A stretch of 64,000 bases of DNA, taken from NCBI GenBank assembly GCA_009859145.1, contig VRVR01000058.1, positions 109,382 through 173,381 of the forward strand, given 5' to 3'. Shown piece by piece: positions 49,076-58,369 of the stretch. The DNA is from Andalucia godoyi (taxonomy: Eukaryota; Discoba; Jakobea; Jakobida; Andaluciidae). A program made the translations under genes and the position numbers. The first letter of the stretch is position 1; each line of letters begins with the position of its first letter. Under the pieces are notes generated by a model, which did not search any database, was not told where the DNA came from, and saw only the letters and a list, made by a program, of their open reading frames with translations.

Positions 49076-49702
49076 AGGACTGCCGATGTGAGACGCATGA
49101 GCGAATGAAATTTAAAAGACAAACAATAGAGGATTATAAACGCGAACAGAGGTTTCATCAGAAATCACTACGACCATTTTGAAATAATAATCTAATACTG
49201 TACGTTTCTGCGAAAGGGGCGTGAAGCTCGAGCGAAAATTTGCAAAAGAAGCGGTTCAAACAGAAAATGTTATGACAGGAGTCATGTCACATTCTTTTCC
49301 TCAATGTGTGCATGCCATCAGTTTTCTTTGACTGCTGGGTTTCCTCTCCGCGAGGAAATCCAACCAGGTGTTTCCGAAGACAAAAAAGGGAATTCCGGTT
49401 AAAGCCACGTATAAGCAAGTCTGCAAAAACTTCGGAAATATCCAAGCAATGTATGGGATGTTGATCACGATGTTTGACATTCTGTCAGGAAAACAGTTGT
49501 GATGTCTTATGAAAGGAAAGGGCCACCACAACACACAGTTGCTGCTGCAACAGGAGATTGGTCGCTTCATTTTTGACGATTTTTGAAAGTCGTACGCTGT
49601 CCCACTTGATTATTATTATTAACGACCTTAAGTACTTCATCATTTCAATCATATTTTTGCCTTCTGAAATCAAAGTTCTGCAATCCGAAGTGAGCCCACG
49701 CC
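49076..49702. other. Intergenic region upstream of the giant surface-protein gene
   Basis: About 630 bases, AT-rich. On the minus strand 49480-49301 is a 59-codon frame with a hydrophobic stretch (NIPYIAWIFPKFLQTCLYVA and onward) that could be a scrap of a membrane-protein gene, but nothing identifies it. Confidence 0.4.
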
Positions 49703-52700
49703 ATGGGAAACCATTTCCTCCCATTATGTATCCTTGCATTTATGTTTTTGGGGTGCACGGTGAGTGTTGGAGCCTGTCCTGCGGGCCAGTACGAGGTTAT
49801 CATCCCCTGGTTCTGGCTCCCGGGGTGTGGTTCTTGTTCTGTTGGGTACTATTGCCCTGGAGATGGCGGTCGGTATCCATGCCCCGCTGGAGATTATCAA
49901 CCATCAGAAGGTGCAGCCGCTTGTGATCGCTGTCCGGCAGGGAAGTATCAGCCATCGACAACATCAACATCTTGTCTGGATTGTCCGGCAGGAACATATC
50001 AACCAAATACTGGGGAAGCATCGGAATCGTCATGTACGAAATGCCCAATCGGAACGTACTCTTCCGTTGAAGGCTCTGGATCATGTGCGTCTTGTCCAGC
50101 AGGAACATATCAACCAAATACTGGGGAAGCATCGGAATCGTCATGTACGAAATGCCCAATCGGAACGTACTCTTCCGTTGCAGGCTCTGGATCATGTGCG
50201 TCTTGTCCAGCAGGAACTTATCAACCAAATACTGGGGAAGCATCGGAATTGTCATGCACGAAATGCCCAATCGGAACGTACTCTTCCGTTGCAGGCTCTG
50301 GATCATGTGCGTCTTGTCCAGCAGGAACTTATCAGCCGAATATGGGCGAGTCGTCAAATTCATCATGCATAGAATGCCAAGCCGGGACATTCTCTTTCGC
50401 TGCAGGTTCTGCGTCGTGCACGTCTTGTCCTGCGGGAACGTTCCAGCCGAACACAGGAAAAACATCGGAATCGTCTTGTACAAAATGCCAAGCTGGGACC
50501 TATTCTCGCACCGTCGCTGCTACTTCCGATTCAACATGCATTCCATGTTCTGCTGGAACATATTCTGACATTGATGGGTCTACATCATGTGCGTCCTGTC
50601 CTGTTGGTACGTACTCAAGTAGTGTGGGTGCTTCCTCTGAGGCCACTTGCATCGATTGCGTTGCGGGCACGTATTCCAATACCACGGGTGCCACGTCCTA
50701 CGCAACTTGTGTGTCATGCGAACCTGGCTCTTTCTCACCAAATGCGGGTGCTGCAGCATGCATGGAGTGTCCTGCGGGGACGTATTCACCATCCAGTCGT
50801 GCATCTTCCAACTCCACATGTCTTCCGTGCAAAGCAGGGACATATTCTCCTATTGTGGGCGCAGCGAATGAGACCGTCTGCATCCCATGCCAGCCAGGCA
50901 CGTATTCGTTAATATATGCAGCAATTTCGAAAGAAACCTGCCAAAACTGTCCGGTGGGCACATTTTCGTCCGTTTCTGGCGCCTCTTCATCGACCACGTG
51001 TACTGACTGCCTAGCCGGTGAATTCTCCCCCGAAGATGGTGCGACGACGTGCCTTGCTTGTCCAGATGGGAGCTATTCTCCTGTTTCTCGCTCAGCATCT
51101 TGCGCCATTTGTGAAGCGGGGACGTTTTCTCTTAGAAACGCTACTCAATGTTTGATTTGCCCTGCAACAACGTTTTCTTCAGCGAATTCGTCCAGCTGCA
51201 CAAATTGTCTTCGAGGACAAACTTCTTATTCCAACTCTTCCTCATGTTTTTCTTGTTCAGAATGGTACATTTCTTCTTCAGGAAATGACTCGAACTCCGG
51301 AGCCTCATGGACTTCTGCATTTTCTTCTCCCAATCGAGCCACTCAAGTTGTTGCTCCCGGAAATATAGTCCATTCTATGTCCGGACTCTATTATATATAT
51401 GATTCTGTCGAAATGTCCGTCAACAACGTGACTTGGGTTGCTGATGGTTCCGTTGTGTGGAATTGTGCGGGCCCTGCTGTCGTTGGTGCAACAGTAACTA
51501 CGAGTGTAGACATTGCGAATATTAGTTTCCAGCATTGCTCGCCCGCGATCAAGACGTCTGGAAACTCAACGGAGTTGACTCTCCGGAATGTAACCTTTGC
51601 GAATAATGCTGGGCGCGGTGCTATGCATATTGGAGGTGGTGGTGTCGTTTTTCACGTTGCGGTTGTATTTTTTAATAACACGGCCACGTCCGTGCCAGCG
51701 TCCAATGAGGGTGGTGCTATGACAATCACAAATGGGAATGTGTCATTCATGTGTTCGGTTTTGCTTGCTCACTGTTCTTCGAATGGCTCCGGTGGTGCGC
51801 TGGTAGTCACTTCGGGGAGCGTGTCTTTCCTTGCAGAAGGAACTTTCACTTCCAATCGCGCGGGACTTTCTGGAGGTGCCCTGTATATCAATGGATCAGC
51901 CTCTGTAATGTTTGGAGGCCCCTCCATGTTCTTCAATAATTCTGCCGATATCGGTGGTGCTCTGTGGGTTGGAGACGGTGGTACAGTCGAGTATTTGGCA
52001 AACAGCACTTTCACTGCTAACAGTGCCTCCACAGGAGGTGCCATCTCAGCGGATCAGGGCACAGTCACATTCCTGGAAGCCGCAACTCTCGAGGGCAACG
52101 TAGCCGAGGTCGGAGGGGGGTTATGGCAGCAATATGGAACAGTTCGGTTTCTTGGAATGACAACAATTCGCAATAATACAGCGTTGGGGTACGGTGGTGG
52201 TGTCCTGTTGACCAATGGCACTCTTTTGGCTTCTGCACAGACTCTTCTTTATGGAAATCGTGCAATGCATGGAGCTGCGGTGGCCATCTTATCTGGTAGC
52301 GTTCTGTTTGAAAGTGCCTCGGAATCTGTCCAACAAAATCTGCTTGCAATGTCCGCTGGTCCCGCATTGGTTCGCATTGCATGCAACACTGCTCAAGGAA
52401 ACGGTGGTGCATTAATAATTGAGGGCGGATCTGTGGTCTTTGACTCTGGTGTCCTCTTCCTGTCTAATACGGCAGCTGCATATGGCGGATGTCTGTTTGC
52501 CGTGGGTGGAAGCATTTCCTTCACCAGCACCTCCGTTCTTGACTCGAATCAAGCATCTATGGCAGGCGGAGCAGTGTACATCTCTGGATCGGCAAATTTG
52601 AAGTTCAACTCTTCCGTGGTCTCGAACAATACTGCGCAGAACGGCGGAGCTCTATATGTAGATGGAGGACGAATTGCTTTTCAAGATCCTGTGCAATTTG

Positions 52701-55700
52701 ACAGCAACACGGCACTCTCTGGCGAGGGCGGTGCAGCTTTCATCTTTCTGGGTGCGGTCGACACGTACGGTGCCACAGTTTTCAATCGAAACTCCGCAGC
52801 TCAGGGCGGCGCAGTTGCTATCTACGGCGGCACTTCTTCCCATTATTCCTCTACAATGTTTTTGTCTAACCACGCTTCGGCACAAGGTGGCAGTTTGTAC
52901 GTCAATGGTGGGACTGTAACATTTCTCGCGAATGCGTTATTCAATACGAGCAGCGCACGATACGGTGGCGCATTAGCAGTTTCCTCTGGAGCGTGTTTGT
53001 TCCATGAGAGTGTGATGTTTCGAGAAAACCAGGCAGGTGCAGGAGGCGCTATGTACTTTACTGGCGGGTTGATGGAGACGGTGTCTTCTGTGGAGTTCTT
53101 TAACAATTCCGCGCTTGTGGAGGGAGGTGGTGCATTGTACTCATTCTCTGGAAATTTATCCTTCGGTGCTGTTGTATCGTTTTCGATGAACTCCGCACCA
53201 ATTGGCGGAGCATTGTTCGGTTCCAACGTAATCAACTTCGTATCGGGTGTCGAATTCTTTCAAAACAGAGCCTCCGTTTGTGGAGGTGGGGCCTTCTTGT
53301 GGAATGGCACGTTGTCGTTCTTCTCTGCGGTTGCTTTCTCGAATAATGCTGCTCCAAACGGATCGTGTATGGCATCGAACGACAGCGTTGTCGCATTCGC
53401 CAGTGACGCATCTTTTATGAGCAACACAGGGGCATCACTGCTTGTTCTAGCTAGCACCATTTCGTTCCTTGGGAAACTGAATGTGTCCTCGAATTACATG
53501 ACGCCGATGGTGATCACCAGCGGCACAGTTGCGATCAAAGGCCCGACACGGTTCTATAATAACAGCGGTTTATTTGGCGGTGCGATACGCTCCGTCGGAG
53601 GTGTTTTGGATGTAACCGGAAATTCTACTTTTTTGGAGAACTTTTCTTTTAACGACGGGGGTACGATTTATGTTGCTGGCGGTACGATTAGGATAAGTTC
53701 CGTTTCAACGTGGACAAGGAATAGTGCAGCGGGCTGTGGTGGTGCCATAATGGTTTCTTCAGGAACTGTTGATCTTTCTGGGACCGAGACGTTCACGCTG
53801 AATCATGCGTTTAGCGGGGGTGGGATCTGCGCTACTGGCGGTAGTTTGTCTCTGAATGGAACGCAGTCATTTTCTGTGAATAGCGCAGATGCAAGTGGAT
53901 ACGGTGGTGCGATGTTCATCTCGAATGACGCCCAAATTTTATCGTTTGCGCACCTCTCTTTTTCCAGCAACACTGCTACAAATGGATTTGGCGGCGCGAT
54001 CGCGCTCGAGAAGAATGGATCGCTCAATTCTTTTGGTTCTGCCGTTTTCCGCGGTAATATTGCGGGCACGGGGAGCTCTGTGTGGGCCTCGTCTGGGTAC
54101 CTTTCTGCAACACACTGGACATTCTCCTCTTGTACAGGACAAAATGGCTCTGCAGTCGCGCTTTTCCAGGATGCCTATTTTGCACTAACAAATATGTCGA
54201 TGGCTGGCTGTGATGGAGCCTTCTACTCGGATACTGTTGATTCAACATTGATCCTTGAAGCCGCAATCGTCGTTGTCTACGACGATCACACTCCTCTGTT
54301 TCTCGGATCGAGCCCGGGTTGGTCCCCTGGGACGCGTGCTATCCAAGTGGAAGTGCTGAACAGCAATTGCTCGGTAATTCTTCCCGGACCACTGCCTCCA
54401 GATACATCATGTGGCTGTGTGCCAGGCTGCAGTGGTGTTATGTGCAGTTCTTGCTGCAGTCCAGGAACGTTCTTTGATGGTTCCAATTGTACTTCTTGTA
54501 CTCCAGGGACTTCTTCTCCTGGAGGCTCCGTTCTGCAGTGTTCAGCATGTCCTGTCGATACGTACAACAATATCAGCAGATCATCTTTTTGCACGTTTTG
54601 TCCTGCGGATCAATTTTCGGATGGCACTGGTGGAGTTGCTTGCAAGCAGCCCCCGGTACCTATTATTTTGGACTCGCTCTGGGTCGTTTGCTCGGTCCCG
54701 TTCAACATGTCTCTACAGGGCCCATCAACTCTCGCGTCCGGATTTTGTGATATCTTGCTGACGACTGGATCGTTGTTGGTCAGGGGATTATTGAGCTGCT
54801 TGAACAAAAGTACTGTGTACAGTTGCCAAGAGTTAATGTGTTCATTCGAACCGTTTGATTTCACTGGGATTGCTAATATTGCAATAACCAATGGTGATGT
54901 CGGAACGCTAATTCTTCCTCAGACAATAATGTTTGTGAACTCCATGATCTTTAATGTCAGTGCTCCGACAGTTGTTTCCGCGAATGGTGGGCAGCTGGTC
55001 ACAACTACGGTTTCGTGGCCGGTATTCACATCCGGATTGTCTTCGACGTCTGATGAGCTTCCAGTGGCCGCTGTTCTCTTTTCTGTGAACTCCACTTTGA
55101 TTTCCGCGTCGTGTGTCGTATTGTCTAATACCATGAACTGTGACATGATATTGCCATCCCTTGCACCGGGGATTCACACCTTTATGTACTCACCAAACGA
55201 TGGTCTTCAGTGGGTGGATACTGATGCTGTGGTTGTCATTGACGATTGTCAGCCCGGGGAGGAGTGGAGCGATTCTCTTTCATTCTGCGTCCAATGCGGT
55301 ATTGGTCAATTCTCGGATGGTTCCAGTGGGCGCCGTTGCGTGCCTTGCCCGCCTTCACAGTACCAGGATGCGACGGGATCAACGTCCTGTAAATCATGTT
55401 TCCCAGGTGCTGTGCCCACGACGGATAAAACAGAGTGTGTGAGGTGCAGCCCGCAGTTGGCTGCTCTCAATGGGTTGTGTGTGAAATGTCCAGCCGGATA
55501 TCAAGCAGCATCTAATCGGTCTGCATGCCTGCCATGTCCGAAGAACATGTTTTCGAACGAGGATACGGCTGGCTGTGTCCTTTGTCCGCTTTGGATGGTA
55601 CCCGCGAATTCCTCAACGTCTTGCTCGTTCTGTGATATCGGCTATCAGCCGGACGCCAGCCAGTCAAGTTGCTTAGCATGTCCTGCGAACCAGTATGCCA

Positions 55701-58369
55701 GTTCAACGGGTACTTGTTCATTGTGTCCCCCCGGAGTTGTTCCGAGAGCTGACCGCATGGGTTGCGAGTTTTGCCCCGCCGGGCAACAGCCAAATTCCCA
55801 ACAATCGGCGTGTGTGGCCTGTCCAACTGGGCGATTTTCTAACGGGAGCGTTCCGGAATGTGAGCAGTGTCCTTCCGACATGATATCGGATGAATACCGA
55901 GCGTCCTGCATTCCATGTCAAGACGGATTTCAACCGAATTTGGCGCAATCGAACTGTGATCCGTGTGCAGCCAATGAATATTCCAATGCTTCTTCGAGAT
56001 TCTGTCAACCTTGTCCTGTCGGACTCATTCCTTCTTTGAACCGATCAGTTTGTGCTGTGTGCCCTGCTGGACGTGAGGCGGATTTATCACGCACATCGTG
56101 TCAAGCATGCAGTCCCAACATGTTTTCGACTGACACGATGGTAGAATGTGTTCAGTGCGGACCCCTATCTGTTCCAAATGCAGAGCAAAGTGAATGTGTT
56201 TTTTGTCCACCTGGAACGAATCCAAGTTCGCAAGGCACAGAATGTGTGCCTTGCGGTATCGGTCAGTTTTCCAACTCTTCACAGTACAGCTGCGAGTACT
56301 GTCCAGATGGAACAATCCCAAATGATAGCCAGAGCTCTTGCACTCTCTGTCCTGTGGGACATGAGCCTGATTCGGATGGTTCGGTGTGTGTTCCGTGCCA
56401 ACCGGGAAAGTATCAAGACGGAACCATGGGACATTGCAAATCCTGTCTTTATGGATATATTACGAGTGCCGAAGGAGCATTATGCATCTTATGTCCTCCG
56501 GGAACCCAAATGAGTGCAGATCGAGTGAATTGTGACACTTGCCCTGAAGGATTCTGGCTAGACACGACCTCGCTCCAGTGCCAGTTGTGTGGAGCAGGTT
56601 TAGTGGCCAACACGAATCGTACGCGTTGCCTTCCTTGCGAAGGATCCACAATCCCAAACTCCCAAGGTGACTGTGAACCGTGTCCTGCAGGGTGGAGCCC
56701 AAACGCGAACCATACGGTCTGTGTGCCGTGCGGATCTGGCCTGGTTGCGAATAAATCTGGAGACTGCGTCGCATGCGGACCTGGCCAAACTCCGAGCGCT
56801 GACGGAGTTTCTTGTCTGACTTGTGTAGATGGTACCTACTCCAATGCCAAGACGAATGGGACGTGCATGCTTTGTTCACAGGTCCTGCAAGGGGACGGAG
56901 TCACTTCTAATGCTCTTTATGACGGATGCGCTTGTTCTGCAGGGTATGTGGAATTGGAAACGCAGTCTTTGTGCATTCCTTGCCCTACTGGAGGCAATTG
57001 TAATGATAACTTTCTTACAATTTCTACGTTGCCGTCTGCTGCGGGTTACTGGCGTCCATCCGGAACCAGCACGGTGTTCTATCGATGCACTTCACCAGGC
57101 TGTCCTGGCGGCAACCCTGGTTCTTGCTCCGATGGGTATCAGGGTCCAGCTTGCGCGGAATGCTCCTCGGGATACACTTCAGTATCATCGACCTGTGTCA
57201 TGTGTCCCGATCCAGCTGTTATTGTTCTGCTCGTCTTGATTGTGGGAATTGTTGGATCGGTACTGATCTTGTTGCTGGCTTTGGAAATTTATTCCCCTTT
57301 TTCGAGTCGTCTGTCGCTTGTCAAAATTTTGGTAACCCACGGACAGATGGTTTCGTTGCTTTCATCTTTTTCTTACATTTGGCCGGACAGTGCTGCCCTG
57401 GGACTAGGATTTCTTGCCTCCGCAGGATCGATATCGCTCGATTCTGTGTTACTGTTATTTCATTGCTTTGTTCCGGTCAATTTTTATGTGAGATTTTTCA
57501 TCGTCTTGAACTCTCCGCTTCTGTTTTTGATCGTGTTGCTTCCTCTTTCTTATTTTCTCAGGACCTATGTATCCCGATGGAAGCGCCTACGCCTGTCTGC
57601 GGTGATTGGTGTCACAGTCTTGTGCTGCCAGCCTTATGTTGTGTTCAAGACACTGTCCCTGTTTCAGTGCACACAGTATGGCGATGAACGTTATATCGCA
57701 TCTGCTGTTGAAGTCAAATGCGCAGGAGTGACGTACACATTAGCTTCAGTTGCAGCTGTTTTCGTTCTGACGTTTTATGCGTTGATCATCCCCATTGTCA
57801 CCTGTGCTGTTGCTTTGGGAGCACGGAAGCAGACTGCGTTGAACAATGATTCGTTCAAATTCCTTTGTTTGATCCTCTCTTCTGCGGGGTTTTCCTCGGA
57901 GTGCTGGTATTGGGAATGGATGATGTTCACGCGAAAATCCATGTTTGCCATTCTTGCTGTCTGTTCGACAATGTCCAGTGCCAGTGCTGGAAACGCTGTG
58001 AGCCTTGGTGTGACCGTTTATTGCAGCACTTGCTTTCTCTTTCTTTTCTTATGGTCGCATTCCGCATTCCATCCATTTCCTTCCTCACTTTTAAATGGTC
58101 TCGAATCGACTGCGGAGTTTGTGCTCATGATTTCTGTTGTGGGCGCATACATGATGACCACGAACGCCTCCACAGTTAGTTTTTCTATTTCCATGGCATG
58201 GTGCGTGATCATTTTGAATTTGTTTGTTTTTCTCATTTTGGTGGGACACATGGTTTGGTCCTTTGCGCGCACCGTTTATCGACGATCATCGACGCACTCA
58301 GTATCAAAGACAATCCCTGTTTCTCTGGACGTCGACGAACCATTTCTCGATCCGAACGAACCTTCGTAA
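49703..58369 (+). CDS. Giant GCC2/GCC3-repeat, beta-helix, multi-pass membrane surface protein
   Basis: 2888 residues with no intron. Signal peptide (~1-24). Block 1 (~25-515): about a dozen cysteine-rich GCC2/GCC3 (ephrin-receptor-like) repeats, CPAGTYQPNTG...C..C, the first ones near-identical. Block 2 (~520-1560): a long run of GGAL/GGAV-type units (strand, N-x-A, GG, A, strand, G) of the kind seen in right-handed parallel beta-helix/PMP-like surface proteins, with many N-x-S/T sites. Block 3 (~1570-2490): further Cys-rich repeats. Block 4 (~2500-2860): a membrane module of about eight helices, then a short tail. The whole suggests a surface receptor or adhesion protein of a type found in choanoflagellates and other protists; the ligand is unknown. 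A 1336-residue relative lies tail to tail with it. Confidence 0.9.
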   Translation: MGNHFLPLCILAFMFLGCTVSVGACPAGQYEVIIPWFWLPGCGSCSVGYYCPGDGGRYPCPAGDYQPSEGAAACDRCPAGKYQPSTTSTSCLDCPAGTYQPNTGEASESSCTKCPIGTYSSVEGSGSCASCPAGTYQPNTGEASESSCTKCPIGTYSSVAGSGSCASCPAGTYQPNTGEASELSCTKCPIGTYSSVAGSGSCASCPAGTYQPNMGESSNSSCIECQAGTFSFAAGSASCTSCPAGTFQPNTGKTSESSCTKCQAGTYSRTVAATSDSTCIPCSAGTYSDIDGSTSCASCPVGTYSSSVGASSEATCIDCVAGTYSNTTGATSYATCVSCEPGSFSPNAGAAACMECPAGTYSPSSRASSNSTCLPCKAGTYSPIVGAANETVCIPCQPGTYSLIYAAISKETCQNCPVGTFSSVSGASSSTTCTDCLAGEFSPEDGATTCLACPDGSYSPVSRSASCAICEAGTFSLRNATQCLICPATTFSSANSSSCTNCLRGQTSYSNSSSCFSCSEWYISSSGNDSNSGASWTSAFSSPNRATQVVAPGNIVHSMSGLYYIYDSVEMSVNNVTWVADGSVVWNCAGPAVVGATVTTSVDIANISFQHCSPAIKTSGNSTELTLRNVTFANNAGRGAMHIGGGGVVFHVAVVFFNNTATSVPASNEGGAMTITNGNVSFMCSVLLAHCSSNGSGGALVVTSGSVSFLAEGTFTSNRAGLSGGALYINGSASVMFGGPSMFFNNSADIGGALWVGDGGTVEYLANSTFTANSASTGGAISADQGTVTFLEAATLEGNVAEVGGGLWQQYGTVRFLGMTTIRNNTALGYGGGVLLTNGTLLASAQTLLYGNRAMHGAAVAILSGSVLFESASESVQQNLLAMSAGPALVRIACNTAQGNGGALIIEGGSVVFDSGVLFLSNTAAAYGGCLFAVGGSISFTSTSVLDSNQASMAGGAVYISGSANLKFNSSVVSNNTAQNGGALYVDGGRIAFQDPVQFDSNTALSGEGGAAFIFLGAVDTYGATVFNRNSAAQGGAVAIYGGTSSHYSSTMFLSNHASAQGGSLYVNGGTVTFLANALFNTSSARYGGALAVSSGACLFHESVMFRENQAGAGGAMYFTGGLMETVSSVEFFNNSALVEGGGALYSFSGNLSFGAVVSFSMNSAPIGGALFGSNVINFVSGVEFFQNRASVCGGGAFLWNGTLSFFSAVAFSNNAAPNGSCMASNDSVVAFASDASFMSNTGASLLVLASTISFLGKLNVSSNYMTPMVITSGTVAIKGPTRFYNNSGLFGGAIRSVGGVLDVTGNSTFLENFSFNDGGTIYVAGGTIRISSVSTWTRNSAAGCGGAIMVSSGTVDLSGTETFTLNHAFSGGGICATGGSLSLNGTQSFSVNSADASGYGGAMFISNDAQILSFAHLSFSSNTATNGFGGAIALEKNGSLNSFGSAVFRGNIAGTGSSVWASSGYLSATHWTFSSCTGQNGSAVALFQDAYFALTNMSMAGCDGAFYSDTVDSTLILEAAIVVVYDDHTPLFLGSSPGWSPGTRAIQVEVLNSNCSVILPGPLPPDTSCGCVPGCSGVMCSSCCSPGTFFDGSNCTSCTPGTSSPGGSVLQCSACPVDTYNNISRSSFCTFCPADQFSDGTGGVACKQPPVPIILDSLWVVCSVPFNMSLQGPSTLASGFCDILLTTGSLLVRGLLSCLNKSTVYSCQELMCSFEPFDFTGIANIAITNGDVGTLILPQTIMFVNSMIFNVSAPTVVSANGGQLVTTTVSWPVFTSGLSSTSDELPVAAVLFSVNSTLISASCVVLSNTMNCDMILPSLAPGIHTFMYSPNDGLQWVDTDAVVVIDDCQPGEEWSDSLSFCVQCGIGQFSDGSSGRRCVPCPPSQYQDATGSTSCKSCFPGAVPTTDKTECVRCSPQLAALNGLCVKCPAGYQAASNRSACLPCPKNMFSNEDTAGCVLCPLWMVPANSSTSCSFCDIGYQPDASQSSCLACPANQYASSTGTCSLCPPGVVPRADRMGCEFCPAGQQPNSQQSACVACPTGRFSNGSVPECEQCPSDMISDEYRASCIPCQDGFQPNLAQSNCDPCAANEYSNASSRFCQPCPVGLIPSLNRSVCAVCPAGREADLSRTSCQACSPNMFSTDTMVECVQCGPLSVPNAEQSECVFCPPGTNPSSQGTECVPCGIGQFSNSSQYSCEYCPDGTIPNDSQSSCTLCPVGHEPDSDGSVCVPCQPGKYQDGTMGHCKSCLYGYITSAEGALCILCPPGTQMSADRVNCDTCPEGFWLDTTSLQCQLCGAGLVANTNRTRCLPCEGSTIPNSQGDCEPCPAGWSPNANHTVCVPCGSGLVANKSGDCVACGPGQTPSADGVSCLTCVDGTYSNAKTNGTCMLCSQVLQGDGVTSNALYDGCACSAGYVELETQSLCIPCPTGGNCNDNFLTISTLPSAAGYWRPSGTSTVFYRCTSPGCPGGNPGSCSDGYQGPACAECSSGYTSVSSTCVMCPDPAVIVLLVLIVGIVGSVLILLLALEIYSPFSSRLSLVKILVTHGQMVSLLSSFSYIWPDSAALGLGFLASAGSISLDSVLLLFHCFVPVNFYVRFFIVLNSPLLFLIVLLPLSYFLRTYVSRWKRLRLSAVIGVTVLCCQPYVVFKTLSLFQCTQYGDERYIASAVEVKCAGVTYTLASVAAVFVLTFYALIIPIVTCAVALGARKQTALNNDSFKFLCLILSSAGFSSECWYWEWMMFTRKSMFAILAVCSTMSSASAGNAVSLGVTVYCSTCFLFLFLWSHSAFHPFPSSLLNGLESTAEFVLMISVVGAYMMTTNASTVSFSISMAWCVIILNLFVFLILVGHMVWSFARTVYRRSSTHSVSKTIPVSLDVDEPFLDPNEPS
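50001..50333 (+). repeat. 111-bp in-frame tandem repeat (three near-identical copies)
   Basis: Units start at 50001, 50112 and 50223 (37 codons each) and encode one pair of GCC2/GCC3 repeats. Copies differ by only a few bases, whereas the next unit (from ~50334) is clearly diverged, so the amplification looks recent or homogenised by gene conversion. Confidence 0.92.

Noticed and set aside
50001-50333. CRISPR-like array
   Set aside because: The units are in-frame cysteine-rich protein repeats without spacers, in a eukaryotic gene.
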